A stretch of DNA of 64,000 nucleotides from an uncultured Duncaniella sp. (GCA_910589485.1 CAJUSW010000010.1:93360-157359); one strand, 5' to 3'. Counted from the first letter of the stretch, positions 8,875-17,134 are shown. Notes: generated by a model from the letters alone, not told the origin. Translations and numbers: made by a program.

Positions 8875-9837
8875 TTATTTTTTTGATTGTTTCTTGTTAT
8901 AATGCCACAGTTGCCAACTGTTTATGATGTTTTGCCACAAGATATAACTACTCGGAGCAATAGATGTGACTGGCAAAAGATAGGTGTATGAAATCCATAT
9001 TGCGAATACTGTGTTCTTCTGCCCAAGTCCCTGACCGCCGCTTATTCGGTCTTTATAGCAGCCGCCAATGATTTTTCCGGCAGCAAATTGTATGCAGCAT
9101 GTCAGAAGGCCAATTATCGCAAGGGTCCATATTGTTGCATGGCCCGCATCGCTGTTAGCCAAAGACCGTAGCGTCTGACCGACAACAACCATCAGGGCAA
9201 TCCCCCAGAGATAGAATGCGAGTGATCCGCAATGTTTAAGAATGATTTCCAACAGTTTGGGTAAAAATAAGCGTATGCCCCAAGCGAGAAAAAAAGGAAA
9301 GATGAGCAAAGGAAATACTTGTCGGCTTATAACCATCAACTGCTGAATGAATGTTGCATCGCCGCGACCTTCTATAAGAGGAAAAATAACCGGTATGGAC
9401 ACCGCCGCAGCCATATTGCTGATGATTGTATATGATGTGAGTGAGGCTTCATTACCTCCCAACTTTCCTGTTATTACTGCCGCTGCGGTTGCTGTCGGAG
9501 CAATAAGACACACCATCGCTCCTTCAGCTCCTATTCTGTAAGGAAATGATGGATAGAAAAATAACACAGCTGCAATCAGCACACATGACAATATCTGGAA
9601 CAGCACAAGAATCAAATGCCATTTCTTTATCTGCATGTGGCGAGGGTTAATTTTGCAGAATGTAATGAACAGCATCACAAACACCAATGTCGGGATAAAG
9701 AATCCGACAAAACTTTCAACCGGAGCCTTCAATGGAGCCAATACATTTATGCAATGGAACATCAGAAACACCAATGTCCCCATTGTTATACTTATTGGCA
9801 GCGTCCAGTTTTTCAATATGGCGATTACGTGATTCAT
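8875..9837 (-). CDS. Bile acid:sodium symporter (BASS) family transporter
   Basis: A 320-residue polytopic inner-membrane protein with eight to ten predicted helices (for example about residues 14-33, 42-62, 75-96, 104-124, 139-157, 170-193, 207-224, 238-258). The family signature is 'GGQGLGQKNTVFAIWISYTYLLPVTSIAPSSYILWQN', the crossover region in which BASS proteins bind Na+ and substrate, plus the first-repeat equivalent 'LIAPTATAAAVITGKLGGNEASL'. Family members move bile acids, steroid sulfates, pantothenate or small organic acids; which applies here is not evident. It sits between two iron-ADH-type genes with gaps of 9-10 bases, suggesting import or export of a compound those enzymes act on. 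Confidence 0.85.
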   Translation of the reverse strand: MNHVIAILKNWTLPISITMGTLVFLMFHCINVLAPLKAPVESFVGFFIPTLVFVMLFITFCKINPRHMQIKKWHLILVLFQILSCVLIAAVLFFYPSFPYRIGAEGAMVCLIAPTATAAAVITGKLGGNEASLTSYTIISNMAAAVSIPVIFPLIEGRGDATFIQQLMVISRQVFPLLIFPFFLAWGIRLFLPKLLEIILKHCGSLAFYLWGIALMVVVGQTLRSLANSDAGHATIWTLAIIGLLTCCIQFAAGKIIGGCYKDRISGGQGLGQKNTVFAIWISYTYLLPVTSIAPSSYILWQNIINSWQLWHYNKKQSKK

Positions 9838-9846
9838 GCTATCTTA

Positions 9847-11058
9847 TTACAGGCAAGCCTTAAACATATCCACAAGTTCATCAACGGACAAAGCACTGTC
9901 GCCCGCAAGTTGCTCTGCCGCATTGCGCAATGTCGCATCATCAGGCACTCTGCCATATTCCGAATAACTTGTCGGCACACCGATATTTTTGAAATAGGCT
10001 TTAAGCCTGTCACAGCCATAGTTGATAATATTGCTGTCAGATTCAGTGCTATCCGGAAATATCGAGCATATATAGCGTTTGACATCTTCACCATGATGTA
10101 TGGCTATTGTTCTGAGCCATTCCGGAAACAGAACTGTAAATGCCTGTCGGTAATGCAATGGCATACAGAGGCGGATAATCTCAACATCATTATAAAGGCT
10201 GAAACACCATGATAACTGCTTGCCACAATACAGCAGTTTGCTTGTAGTCATTGCCGAAGCCCACATCTGAGCGGCACGGGCATCGTAATCAGTCGGATTC
10301 GACTGAACGGCTTTTATACTGTCACGCACGGTGTTCATGATGCTTACTCCAAACCTGTCAGTCAGTGGGAATGAGCCGCCAAGAAACGGAACACTTGCCT
10401 GAATGAATGTCACAGCCCCGGCGTATGCACTTTGCACGGCATCAAGAGTAAACGTAAACTCTGGATTAAGCAGTGAAAAGTCGGCAAAGAAGCCATATAA
10501 TGAGCCGTGTTCACCTGTTTCGAGATCGTCAATCTCTGCCGAGGCATCTGCTTCCGAACCACCGGAGGGATATGTCGGAACACTTCCGATGAGAAGCCGG
10601 TCTTCTTTTCCGGTCACCGGTTTCTTAAATGTAAGATAATCCCAGATGTCGTCATGCTTTGCTCCGAAAGCTATCATCTTGGCAATGTCCATGCAGGAAC
10701 AGCCGCCGATCCCTATCACACATTCCACATTATTGCTTCGGCATATCTCTATACCCTTTTTGACAAAGGCGTAATGTGGTCCGATACAATTAGGTAAGTC
10801 GAACCATCTTATTCCATTTGTCTGCAATTCGGAAACAATGGCATCATATGCTCCATTTTGTTTTGCTGAACCACCGCCATACACGAGCAGGACATTTTTC
10901 TTACCATTCAGCAATTCAGGCAGATGCGATACGGCATCTTTGCCAAAATATACATTTATAGGTGTCTGGAAATGGAAATTACTGCAAGTGTAATTCGCCT
11001 TATTGGTCTTGTCCTTATCCAGAACAGCAGTCATTCTGCTTTGAGTATATTCTTCCAT
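9847..11058 (-). CDS. Iron-ADH-fold protein with metal ligands lost
   Basis: A 403-residue full-length relative of the iron-containing alcohol dehydrogenases; the ATG at 11058 is used because the frame's first codon (11061) is TTG. Nucleotide-binding motifs remain ('LLVYGGGSAKQNGAYD', 'GIGGCSCMDIAKM', 'PSGGSEADASAEI'). Aligned with the neighbour at 7710-8864, the metal-binding FDTLSH segment reads VTFIQA here (Asp to Thr, His to Ala) and the CHMIEH segment reads FSLYND (His to Ser). The fourth ligand is uncertain: a one-residue insertion around 'PLHYRQAF' leaves either His or Tyr. So at least three of four ligands are replaced, while the frame stays intact over more than 1.2 kb. It may be a metal-free enzyme, a binding or regulatory protein, or a new catalyst. 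It leads the operon with the BASS transporter and the intact iron-ADH. Confidence 0.85.
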   Translation of the reverse strand: MEEYTQSRMTAVLDKDKTNKANYTCSNFHFQTPINVYFGKDAVSHLPELLNGKKNVLLVYGGGSAKQNGAYDAIVSELQTNGIRWFDLPNCIGPHYAFVKKGIEICRSNNVECVIGIGGCSCMDIAKMIAFGAKHDDIWDYLTFKKPVTGKEDRLLIGSVPTYPSGGSEADASAEIDDLETGEHGSLYGFFADFSLLNPEFTFTLDAVQSAYAGAVTFIQASVPFLGGSFPLTDRFGVSIMNTVRDSIKAVQSNPTDYDARAAQMWASAMTTSKLLYCGKQLSWCFSLYNDVEIIRLCMPLHYRQAFTVLFPEWLRTIAIHHGEDVKRYICSIFPDSTESDSNIINYGCDRLKAYFKNIGVPTSYSEYGRVPDDATLRNAAEQLAGDSALSVDELVDMFKACL

Positions 11059-11074
11059 CAAATGTAATTATTTT

Positions 11075-11164
11075 AAGTAAGTCTTAAAAAAACGCTATAT
11101 GTAAGTCTTAAAGAGCTTGCTCAATAAATCTTGTTATTTGTGCATTAATTTTTACGACTTATTT
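11075..11164. repeat. MITE-like inverted-repeat element, copy A
   Basis: A 90-bp sequence bounded by imperfect inverted repeats (AAGTAAGTCTTAAAAA on the left, TTTTTACGACTTATTT on the right). It closely matches copy B at 16296-16389 over its whole length, including the core CGCTATATGTAAGTC and TTATTTGTGCATTAATTTT. It sits between two same-strand genes and supplies the last three codons and stop of the zinc ADH gene. Confidence 0.7.
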
Positions 11165-12291
11165 AGAGTTGACATATCAATGACATAGCGGAACTTGACT
11201 TTGCCGTCGCGCACTTTGTCGTATGCCTCAGTTATCTTTTCCGCATCAGCCGGAATAATCTCAACTTCGGGATAGATGTTGTTTTCTACCGAGTAGTTGA
11301 TCGCCTCCTGCGTTTCAGGAATACTACCTATACGGGAGCCGAAAAGTCTGCGGTCAGCCATTCCGATGAAAGAACGCATTGAGATTGTCGGCATATCCTC
11401 GTTTGACGGAATACCGACTATACACATCTGGCCGTTCCACTTCAGCATCTTCATATACTGGATCGGGTCATAATTGGTCGGAATGGTGCTAATAATAAAA
11501 TCGAAGGTGTTGTCAAGACCTTTCATTTCATCTGGATTAGTGACATTCACATACCGTTCCGCTCCAAGATTTGCGGCATCTCCACGTTTATCCTCAGTTA
11601 AATCAAATACTGTAACATTCGCACCGAGGTGTTTTAGATAACGCACCGCCATATAACCAAGACCTCCAAAACCGGCTACTCCGACTTTATCGCCGGCTTT
11701 AACTCCGGCAAATTTAATCGGCGAATAAGTTGTGATTCCGGCACACAGCAACGGGGCGACTCTTGACAAATCAGCATTTTGCGGAATAAGTATCGCATAG
11801 TCTTCCGATATTACATAGTTATTGGAATAACCACCCTGTGTACGTTCATTATTGTGGTAAGGGTCATGGTCGTGGTACGTTGAAACGGTGTTACTGCAAT
11901 AATGCTCCTGCCCATTCTTGCAGAAATCACATTCATGGCATGAGTTGATTATACAGCCCACGCCGGCATAATCTCCGACTTTGAATTTTGTGACATTCTT
12001 GCCCACTTTGACAACCTTTCCTGCAATCTCGTGTCCCGGAACCATTGGATATTCTTCCTTGCGCCAGTCGCCGTGAACATTATGCAGGTCGCTGTGACAA
12101 ATACCTGAATAAAGTATTTCAATCTGTATCTCATCATCTCCGACAGCATGACGGTTGAACTCGTAAGGCTTGAATACGCCCGTTTCATCGAAAGCAGCAA
12201 AGCCTTTTGTCGGGATTGAATCCTGCGCTTGCAACCCTGTGGCAGAAAACAATACCATTGCGATACCTGCCAATATTGAAAATCCTTTCAT
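11152..12291 (-). CDS. Zinc alcohol/aldehyde dehydrogenase (YahK/CAD-like) with signal peptide
   Basis: A 379-residue medium-chain dehydrogenase of the cinnamyl-alcohol/YahK group. Catalytic zinc ligands are Cys65, His87-Glu88 and Cys183; structural zinc cysteines are 118, 121, 124 and 132; the NADP-binding loop is 'GFGGLG' (207-212). Unusually, the mature domain is preceded by a convincing Sec signal (MKGFSILAGIAMVLFSATGLQAQ, cleavage near Ala22), although the enzyme class depends on cytosolic NADPH. The same export theme recurs in the flavodoxins nearby. It is the last gene of the leftward operon starting at 16116, and its final codons lie within repeat copy A. Confidence 0.92.
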   Translation of the reverse strand: MKGFSILAGIAMVLFSATGLQAQDSIPTKGFAAFDETGVFKPYEFNRHAVGDDEIQIEILYSGICHSDLHNVHGDWRKEEYPMVPGHEIAGKVVKVGKNVTKFKVGDYAGVGCIINSCHECDFCKNGQEHYCSNTVSTYHDHDPYHNNERTQGGYSNNYVISEDYAILIPQNADLSRVAPLLCAGITTYSPIKFAGVKAGDKVGVAGFGGLGYMAVRYLKHLGANVTVFDLTEDKRGDAANLGAERYVNVTNPDEMKGLDNTFDFIISTIPTNYDPIQYMKMLKWNGQMCIVGIPSNEDMPTISMRSFIGMADRRLFGSRIGSIPETQEAINYSVENNIYPEVEIIPADAEKITEAYDKVRDGKVKFRYVIDMSTLNKS

Positions 12292-12297
12292 GATTGA

Positions 12298-13011
12298 TTA
12301 CTCCGATATATTATGGAATTTGTAACGCAACCAAACGATGCCATGATGCTTTTGCTCCACCGAGAGTAGCTCCAAAGCCTGACCCTCCGCCGGACGTTCT
12401 TCCGAGTGGCCAAGATATTCAAAGATTGACGGTGCGGTGGTCAGTCCGTCTATTCCGGGATAGATCACAAGACTTAATTCATTGATAAGCCCCTGTGCAA
12501 GCATCGCTCCGTCAATTATGCCTCCACCTTGCAGGGATATGGTCTTGACATTGAAATAACGCTTGACAAGTGTGAACACATTGCGAAGATTATGTACATC
12601 GTCCACCACAATGTAAGAAACGCCTTTTTCTTCAAGAGCCACAAGATAGTCAGTTGTGACATTCATTCCTAAAATAGTAAGAATATTGTCGCCACGCAGA
12701 GAGTCTGAGGTGAAGAATATATCGGCATCTGGGTCAATGGTGATAAACAGCCTCGATGAAGTTCGGTTGCCCACAAATACTTTTCCGCTTTCGCCCACCG
12801 GTTGGCCTTTAGGCATAAATTTGTACGGAAAAGCCTCGCGTGTGGTGGCCTTTCCGAACATCCACGCATCAGTGACAAGACTCTTGCCTATTGCAGCGTA
12901 TTCTTTGAATAGTTCAGACGGATTTGTGCCGTCAAACGGTGTGGTCCAACGTCCGGGCAACAGACGCCCGTCCACGGAACTCATTATGTGGCATATTACT
13001 TTTGGTGTCAT
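12298..13011 (-). CDS. RibD C-terminal-domain reductase, second copy
   Basis: A 237-residue DHFR-like reductase. I use the ATG at 13011 (MTPKVICHIMSSVDGRLLPG), because the longer frame to 13059 overlaps the upstream aldo/keto reductase and adds unrelated residues. The family opening 'VICHIMSSVDGR' and the cofactor loop 'ISLQGGGIIDGAMLAQGLINELSLVIYPGIDG' are present. It is cytosolic, lies 4 bases after the AKR stop and 6 bases before the zinc ADH start, and so is embedded in the operon. It parallels the reductase at 3534-4217. No deaminase domain is present, so a role in riboflavin synthesis is unlikely. Confidence 0.87.
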   Translation of the reverse strand: MTPKVICHIMSSVDGRLLPGRWTTPFDGTNPSELFKEYAAIGKSLVTDAWMFGKATTREAFPYKFMPKGQPVGESGKVFVGNRTSSRLFITIDPDADIFFTSDSLRGDNILTILGMNVTTDYLVALEEKGVSYIVVDDVHNLRNVFTLVKRYFNVKTISLQGGGIIDGAMLAQGLINELSLVIYPGIDGLTTAPSIFEYLGHSEERPAEGQALELLSVEQKHHGIVWLRYKFHNISE

Positions 13012-13015
13012 AATA

Positions 13016-14026
13016 TTATACTTTTTGTGTTTTGATAACTTTTGAGCCGCCAAAAACATCGCTCATCGGTATGCTGTCGAGTTGGCGGTCGATTGCCTCG
13101 ACCTCATTAGCTGACAGATTTATATCAGCTGCCCCGATGTTCTCTTTCAAGCGACACAGATGCCGGGTGCCGGGTATAGGCACGATATATGGTTTCTTAC
13201 ACAGCATCCACGCGAGAGAAATCTGCGATGGTGTGGCGTGTTTCTCTTCGGCGAGGCGACGTATAAGTTCAAACAGCATTTCGTTTTCCTCAAAACTCTC
13301 ACGGCTGAACTGAGGCATGGCTGCCCTATAATCATTCTTCGGATTGAATTTTGAGTCGGCGGTATAGAAGTCCGACAACAGACCATTGGCAAGCGGAGAG
13401 AACGCGATAAAGCCTACATTCAATTCCTCAAGCGTCGGGAAAATATCCTCGTGCCATCTTGCCATCATCGAATAGCGGTTCTGTATAGCCGTTACGGGAC
13501 ATACCGCATGGGCGCGACGGAGATATTCTTCATTAGTTTCCGATATACCCCAATGGAGTATCTTGCCCTCCTGTATCAGTTGCGACATAGTATCTGCTAC
13601 AATTTCCGGCTCAACATCCAGGTCTATGCGGTGTTGCAGATATAGGTCGATATGGTCGGTTTGCAGGCGACGTAGAGAGCCATCAACGGCTTTCCTGATG
13701 CTATTGGGTGTTGAATCCGGTATCAGAGGATAAGGTCCCGGCTCGTGCGATTTGTCGAATGTAAGACCAAATTTTGTTGTGATTACAACCTTATCACGGT
13801 AAGGCTTCAATGCTTCTCCAAGTAATTCCTCGTTATCATGAGGATTTGTATCCGTGCCGTAAATTTCAGCGGTATCAAACAATGTGTAACCCATCTCCAC
13901 TGCATCTGCAAGGAGTGTTTTCATTGACTTTTTATCAGCGGGTGCGCCGTATGCGTGGCTCATGCCCATACATCCGAGGCCCACCGAGGATACCGTTAAT
14001 CCAGAAATTGTACGAAAGTTATTCAT
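13016..14026 (-). CDS. Aldo/keto reductase, YakC/Tas-like
   Basis: A 336-residue NADPH-dependent aldo/keto reductase. The tetrad is complete: Asp51 and Tyr56 in 'LFDTAEIYGTD', Lys85 in 'TTKFGL', His132 in 'LYLQHRIDLD'. The cofactor signature 'PYIVPIPGTRHLCRLKENIGAADINLSANEVEAID' is the standard form for the AKR12/13-type quinone/aldehyde reductases. It has no signal peptide. It lies between a small membrane protein gene (9-base gap) and a RibD-like reductase (4-base gap). A close relative with the same opening ('VGLGCMGMSHAYG' versus 'IGLGCMAMSHGYG') is at 32476-33468, so the cluster has probably grown by duplication. Confidence 0.93.
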   Translation of the reverse strand: MNNFRTISGLTVSSVGLGCMGMSHAYGAPADKKSMKTLLADAVEMGYTLFDTAEIYGTDTNPHDNEELLGEALKPYRDKVVITTKFGLTFDKSHEPGPYPLIPDSTPNSIRKAVDGSLRRLQTDHIDLYLQHRIDLDVEPEIVADTMSQLIQEGKILHWGISETNEEYLRRAHAVCPVTAIQNRYSMMARWHEDIFPTLEELNVGFIAFSPLANGLLSDFYTADSKFNPKNDYRAAMPQFSRESFEENEMLFELIRRLAEEKHATPSQISLAWMLCKKPYIVPIPGTRHLCRLKENIGAADINLSANEVEAIDRQLDSIPMSDVFGGSKVIKTQKV

Positions 14027-14035
14027 TTGATATAT

Positions 14036-14542
14036 TTATTTAACATTTAGAGATCGGTGTTTGCGCCACGGCTTAAAAACAGAGATTACAACAAGAAAAA
14101 TCAGTGCTATTGCTTGATAGAATGATGCGTCTCGAGCCATTTTTAGTGAGGTAAGTACCTGATTGTTGTTCAATGCAGCATCATAATTTTGAAGTATCGT
14201 ACTATAAGCGTGTTGACAAGCCGGATAAAAGACCAGTGATGCAAGCAGGATCACGATACCACAAACTATCCACTTAACAATAATCCATCGTTGCTTAAAA
14301 AAGCCCCACGGCGTGAGCAGACCGTAAAAAATTCCTGTGCCAATGCTCAATATCGCCGCAGGAACAGTAAGAAGTCTGTCAATCCAAACCATACACTTAT
14401 AATACATGAAAAGCTCCTGACCTGTATCATAAGAAATCCATGAAAGAACCCACATTGCAATAATGCTTACAGTCCATGTCATGACTACAAGCAAATGCAG
14501 GATTTTCAAAATCTTGGTGCCGGTAGGATTGAGTTGTAGCAT
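14036..14542 (-). CDS. Four-helix integral membrane protein (DUF2269-like)
   Basis: A 168-residue protein with four hydrophobic helices at about residues 13-34, 54-74, 86-107 and 138-158 and a basic C-terminus. The layout and the 'HLLVVMTWTVSIIAMWVLSW' first helix resemble the small DUF2269/DUF2214-type membrane proteins, several of which are suspected haem- or quinone-linked; His16 in helix 1 and His110 are candidate ligands. The start codon overlaps the stop of the flavodoxin-hydrolase fusion by one base, so translation is coupled. In this operon it is the only candidate for passing electrons across the inner membrane to the exported flavodoxins. That role is inference from context; the function is unknown. 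Confidence 0.75.
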   Translation of the reverse strand: MLQLNPTGTKILKILHLLVVMTWTVSIIAMWVLSWISYDTGQELFMYYKCMVWIDRLLTVPAAILSIGTGIFYGLLTPWGFFKQRWIIVKWIVCGIVILLASLVFYPACQHAYSTILQNYDAALNNNQVLTSLKMARDASFYQAIALIFLVVISVFKPWRKHRSLNVK

Positions 14543-16116
14543 TAGTTTGTCTTTAATACCTTACGAGTTGAATTGCCGGATTTTACGATGTATATTCCGT
14601 TGCTGAGAGTATCAGGAGATACTGCCCGACCTTTTAAGTCATAGTATGTTTCAGGTGTGTTTGCAGCCATATCTGCATTTATTGTATTTATAGCCGCAGA
14701 GTTACCCTGCATAATTGGCGTGAGGAAAGCATCAAAATCATTCCCCCAGATTGAAGCATTGCTCCCGCCACCATATCCATGCGGATAACCTTGAAGCACT
14801 TTGGTCTCAACCCTTACACCGGCTTCTTTCACTGCATTTGAGTTTTGGGTAAACTGGCCGGCAAATCCGTCGCGTGTGCCCCAGCAATAGAAAGCAGGAG
14901 GAAGATTAGCGGCACGGAGTGTCTCAACATTGTTCATCGACACGCTCAATCTTCCATAGAAAGAATATATCATGCCAACAGCACAGGCTGAGACAGGCAC
15001 GTTGTCAAGTTCATCAGGACGGTATGAGCTGTCAAGGGCTGTACCGTTGGTAAGGTCACGCCAGTTCAGCAGAACCTCGCCGTTCAATATACCTCCGGCT
15101 GAAAAACCGACAAGCGCGATGTTTTCGGGATTGATACGGTAATCTTCAGCGTGGACTTTTACATATCGTATCGCCCTTTGCAGGTCAGTTGCGCTGGCCT
15201 GCATGGAATAAGGATTGATGCGGTAGTTTACAATAAAGCACTGGTATCCCATCGGTACAAGCATATCAGCTATGTCATAGCCCTCGTTCTGCATACTGCG
15301 GAAAGCAAATGCACCTCCGGGGCAAATCATCACGGCACCTTTGGGTTGAACATTCTCAGGCACTGTATATACCAGCATATTGGGTATAAAGTCAGGGCCA
15401 TCGGAATTATTCACATTCTCACGGAACCCGGGAATATTGCCACGTTGCCAAAGTTCCACTGTCCCTTCCATCGGTGCTGTCGCACCTCCGGGGTTAAGAC
15501 TGCCATACTGCTGGTTGATAAGGTCAATCCATGTCTGTATGCGGCTTTCATTGATAGACCCGCTTGTCAATCCCAGTCCTTCAAGATGTTCGGCATCAGG
15601 TGTCATATCCACAATCGCCTGAAGGGTTTCATCACGGTAGGTTGATGCGTATGTTGTAAAGGGAACAACGGTTTTACCCTCAAAATCGTAGCTTTCCGCA
15701 AAAGTATGGAGAATCATGGGAGCGGTATGCCACCACACCGGACCACCGAGAAAAATAACGTCATATTCATCCCAGTTTGCAACACTGTTTTTTATGGCTG
15801 GACGAGCATTGCTGTCGCGTTCCTCCAATGCTACTTCAGTGCATGGGGTATATGAGGTCGGATATGGATTGACAGGCTCGATTTCAAACAGATCACCCCC
15901 TGTGATTGCCTGTACCTGCTGAGCCATAGGTCTTGTAGTGCCGCCCCATGAGAAATAGGCAATCAGAACTTTTTTCCCTGAGAAATAATCGGATCCTCCA
16001 CCTTCTCCAGGTTGAACGGGTTGAGGCTGCGTAGGCTGTTCCGGCATTTCAGGTTCATTTGCGCTGCATGATGTAAATGTCAACAGCATCAGAAATAAAA
16101 AGAGATAATGCTTCAT
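14542..16116 (-). CDS. Lipoprotein fusing flavodoxin and alpha/beta hydrolase, with T9SS-like tail
   Basis: A 524-residue exported fusion. The lipobox is 'TFTSC' (Cys17), followed by a Pro/Gln-rich tether to about residue 44. The flavodoxin domain (about 47-200) has the FMN loop 'YFSWGGTTRPMAQQ' and 'IFLGGPVWWHTAPMI'. The alpha/beta-hydrolase domain (about 245-470) has an oxyanion 'CPGGAF' and the triad Ser339 in 'GFSAGG', Asp416 in 'GTRDGF', His446 in 'YPHGYG', like exported acetyl-esterases. The last 35 residues ('YYDLKGRAVS...SNGIYIVKSG...RKVL') resemble a type IX secretion sorting domain. It leads a leftward operon; a TAATTTTG box (16155-16162) and the cluster motif (16178-16199) precede it. 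A lipobox combined with a sorting tail is odd, and one of the two may be non-functional. Confidence 0.9.
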   Translation of the reverse strand: MKHYLFLFLMLLTFTSCSANEPEMPEQPTQPQPVQPGEGGGSDYFSGKKVLIAYFSWGGTTRPMAQQVQAITGGDLFEIEPVNPYPTSYTPCTEVALEERDSNARPAIKNSVANWDEYDVIFLGGPVWWHTAPMILHTFAESYDFEGKTVVPFTTYASTYRDETLQAIVDMTPDAEHLEGLGLTSGSINESRIQTWIDLINQQYGSLNPGGATAPMEGTVELWQRGNIPGFRENVNNSDGPDFIPNMLVYTVPENVQPKGAVMICPGGAFAFRSMQNEGYDIADMLVPMGYQCFIVNYRINPYSMQASATDLQRAIRYVKVHAEDYRINPENIALVGFSAGGILNGEVLLNWRDLTNGTALDSSYRPDELDNVPVSACAVGMIYSFYGRLSVSMNNVETLRAANLPPAFYCWGTRDGFAGQFTQNSNAVKEAGVRVETKVLQGYPHGYGGGSNASIWGNDFDAFLTPIMQGNSAAINTINADMAANTPETYYDLKGRAVSPDTLSNGIYIVKSGNSTRKVLKTN

Positions 16117-16154
16117 GGTCCTTTGCGTTTTATGAGTTTAGAATTTTACTGATG

Positions 16155-16162
16155 CAAAATTA
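16155..16162 (-). promoter_or_regulatory. -7 promoter element of the flavodoxin-hydrolase operon
   Basis: TAATTTTG on the minus strand, 38 bases before the start codon at 16116 and 15 bases downstream of operator site 2. Confidence 0.6.
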
Positions 16163-16177
16163 CTGACAGATAACGAA

Positions 16178-16199
16178 GGTGTTATTACTCTTTTTTCGG
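16178..16199 (-). promoter_or_regulatory. Cluster operator motif, site 2
   Basis: On the minus strand CCGAAAAAAGAGTAAT-AACACC; the first 16 bases match site 8 (32387) at 15 positions. It sits directly upstream of a TAATTTTG promoter box, the position expected for an AraC-type activator site. Confidence 0.55.
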
Positions 16200-16295
16200 C
16201 TCGTTATTCCAAAATTTCCGAAAATAATAATGGTCATTATATGATAAAAGAAGAACGACATGGGTGCCGTCCTTCTTCCTTCATCTGATTGGGTT

Positions 16296-16389
16296 AAGCA
16301 AGTCGTAAAAATTAACCGCTATATGTAAGTCCTAAAGAGCTTGCCCAATAAATCGCAGTTATTTGTGCATTAATTTTTACGACTTACTT
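16296..16389. repeat. MITE-like inverted-repeat element, copy B
   Basis: A 94-bp element whose ends are 20-base inverted repeats with one mismatch (AAGCAAGTCGTAAAAATTAA at 16296 and the complement of AAGTAAGTCGTAAAAATTAA at 16370-16389). It matches copy A at 11075-11164 throughout. It lies just downstream of the flavodoxin stop codon (16388) and could also act as a terminator. Confidence 0.75.
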
Positions 16390-17134
16390 ATAAAACTACT
16401 TTGTATGTCTTGGCAGGGCTTTTCACAATAAATATGCCCTTTAGATCTGTCGTGTCTTTTATGATGCGCCCATTCAAATCATATATCGTCACATCATTGG
16501 AATTGAGATCTACCGACACATCTTCAATCCCGGCATTATTATCTGGATGTGATTCTTCCCATACTGTGCTGATACGGTTTACCCATGCCTCAACACCGCT
16601 GGTCGATCCTGTTGTGCCAAGACCTTCAAGATGCTCGGCTTCAGGTGTCATATCTACGATGGCTTGCAATGTTTCATCACGATACGTTGCGGCATAAGTG
16701 CAGAAAGGGACAACCGTCTTGCCTTCAAAATCGTAGCTTTCTGCGAAAGTGTGGATAATCATAGGAGTTGTCCACCACCATACCGGACAACCAATGAAAA
16801 CAATATCATAGTCTGCCCAGTTTTCAACGCGGTTCTTGATTTCCGGACGAGCATTATTGTTTTTTTCTTCAAGTGCCACTTCCGTGCAAGGAGTGTAGGC
16901 CGTAGGGTAAGGGACAACAGGCTCAATCTCAAAGATGTCCCCTTTTGTCACTTTCTCAATCGTTTCTGCCATATGGCGGGTAGTACCACCCCACGAAAAA
17001 TAAGCGACAAGAACCTTTTTGCCGTTAAACAGAGCTCCATCACTTGCCGATGCCAGCTGAGGCACATCATTCTCAGTCGCACCACATGACAAGATTATCA
17101 AGAGCACCATGAATAAGGCGAAAAACTTTTTCAT
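16388..17134 (-). CDS. Flavodoxin lipoprotein with T9SS-like C-terminal tail
   Basis: A 248-residue exported flavodoxin. The lipobox is 'IILSC' (Cys17). The FMN loop is 'AYFSWGGTTRHMAETIE' and the second flavin strand 'IVFIGCPVWWWTTPMIIHTF'; 'PFCTYAATYRDETLQAIVDMTP' is nearly identical to the same stretch of the fusion protein at 14542-16116, so the two are recent paralogues. After the domain (about 195) comes a tail with 'VTIYDLNGRIIKDTTDLKGIFIVKSPAKTYKVVL', which has the GxY/F-I-V-K strand pattern of type IX sorting domains. It is transcribed alone, from a TAACTTTG box (17193-17200). Repeat copy B follows its stop codon. Confidence 0.9.
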   Translation of the reverse strand: MKKFFALFMVLLIILSCGATENDVPQLASASDGALFNGKKVLVAYFSWGGTTRHMAETIEKVTKGDIFEIEPVVPYPTAYTPCTEVALEEKNNNARPEIKNRVENWADYDIVFIGCPVWWWTTPMIIHTFAESYDFEGKTVVPFCTYAATYRDETLQAIVDMTPEAEHLEGLGTTGSTSGVEAWVNRISTVWEESHPDNNAGIEDVSVDLNSNDVTIYDLNGRIIKDTTDLKGIFIVKSPAKTYKVVL

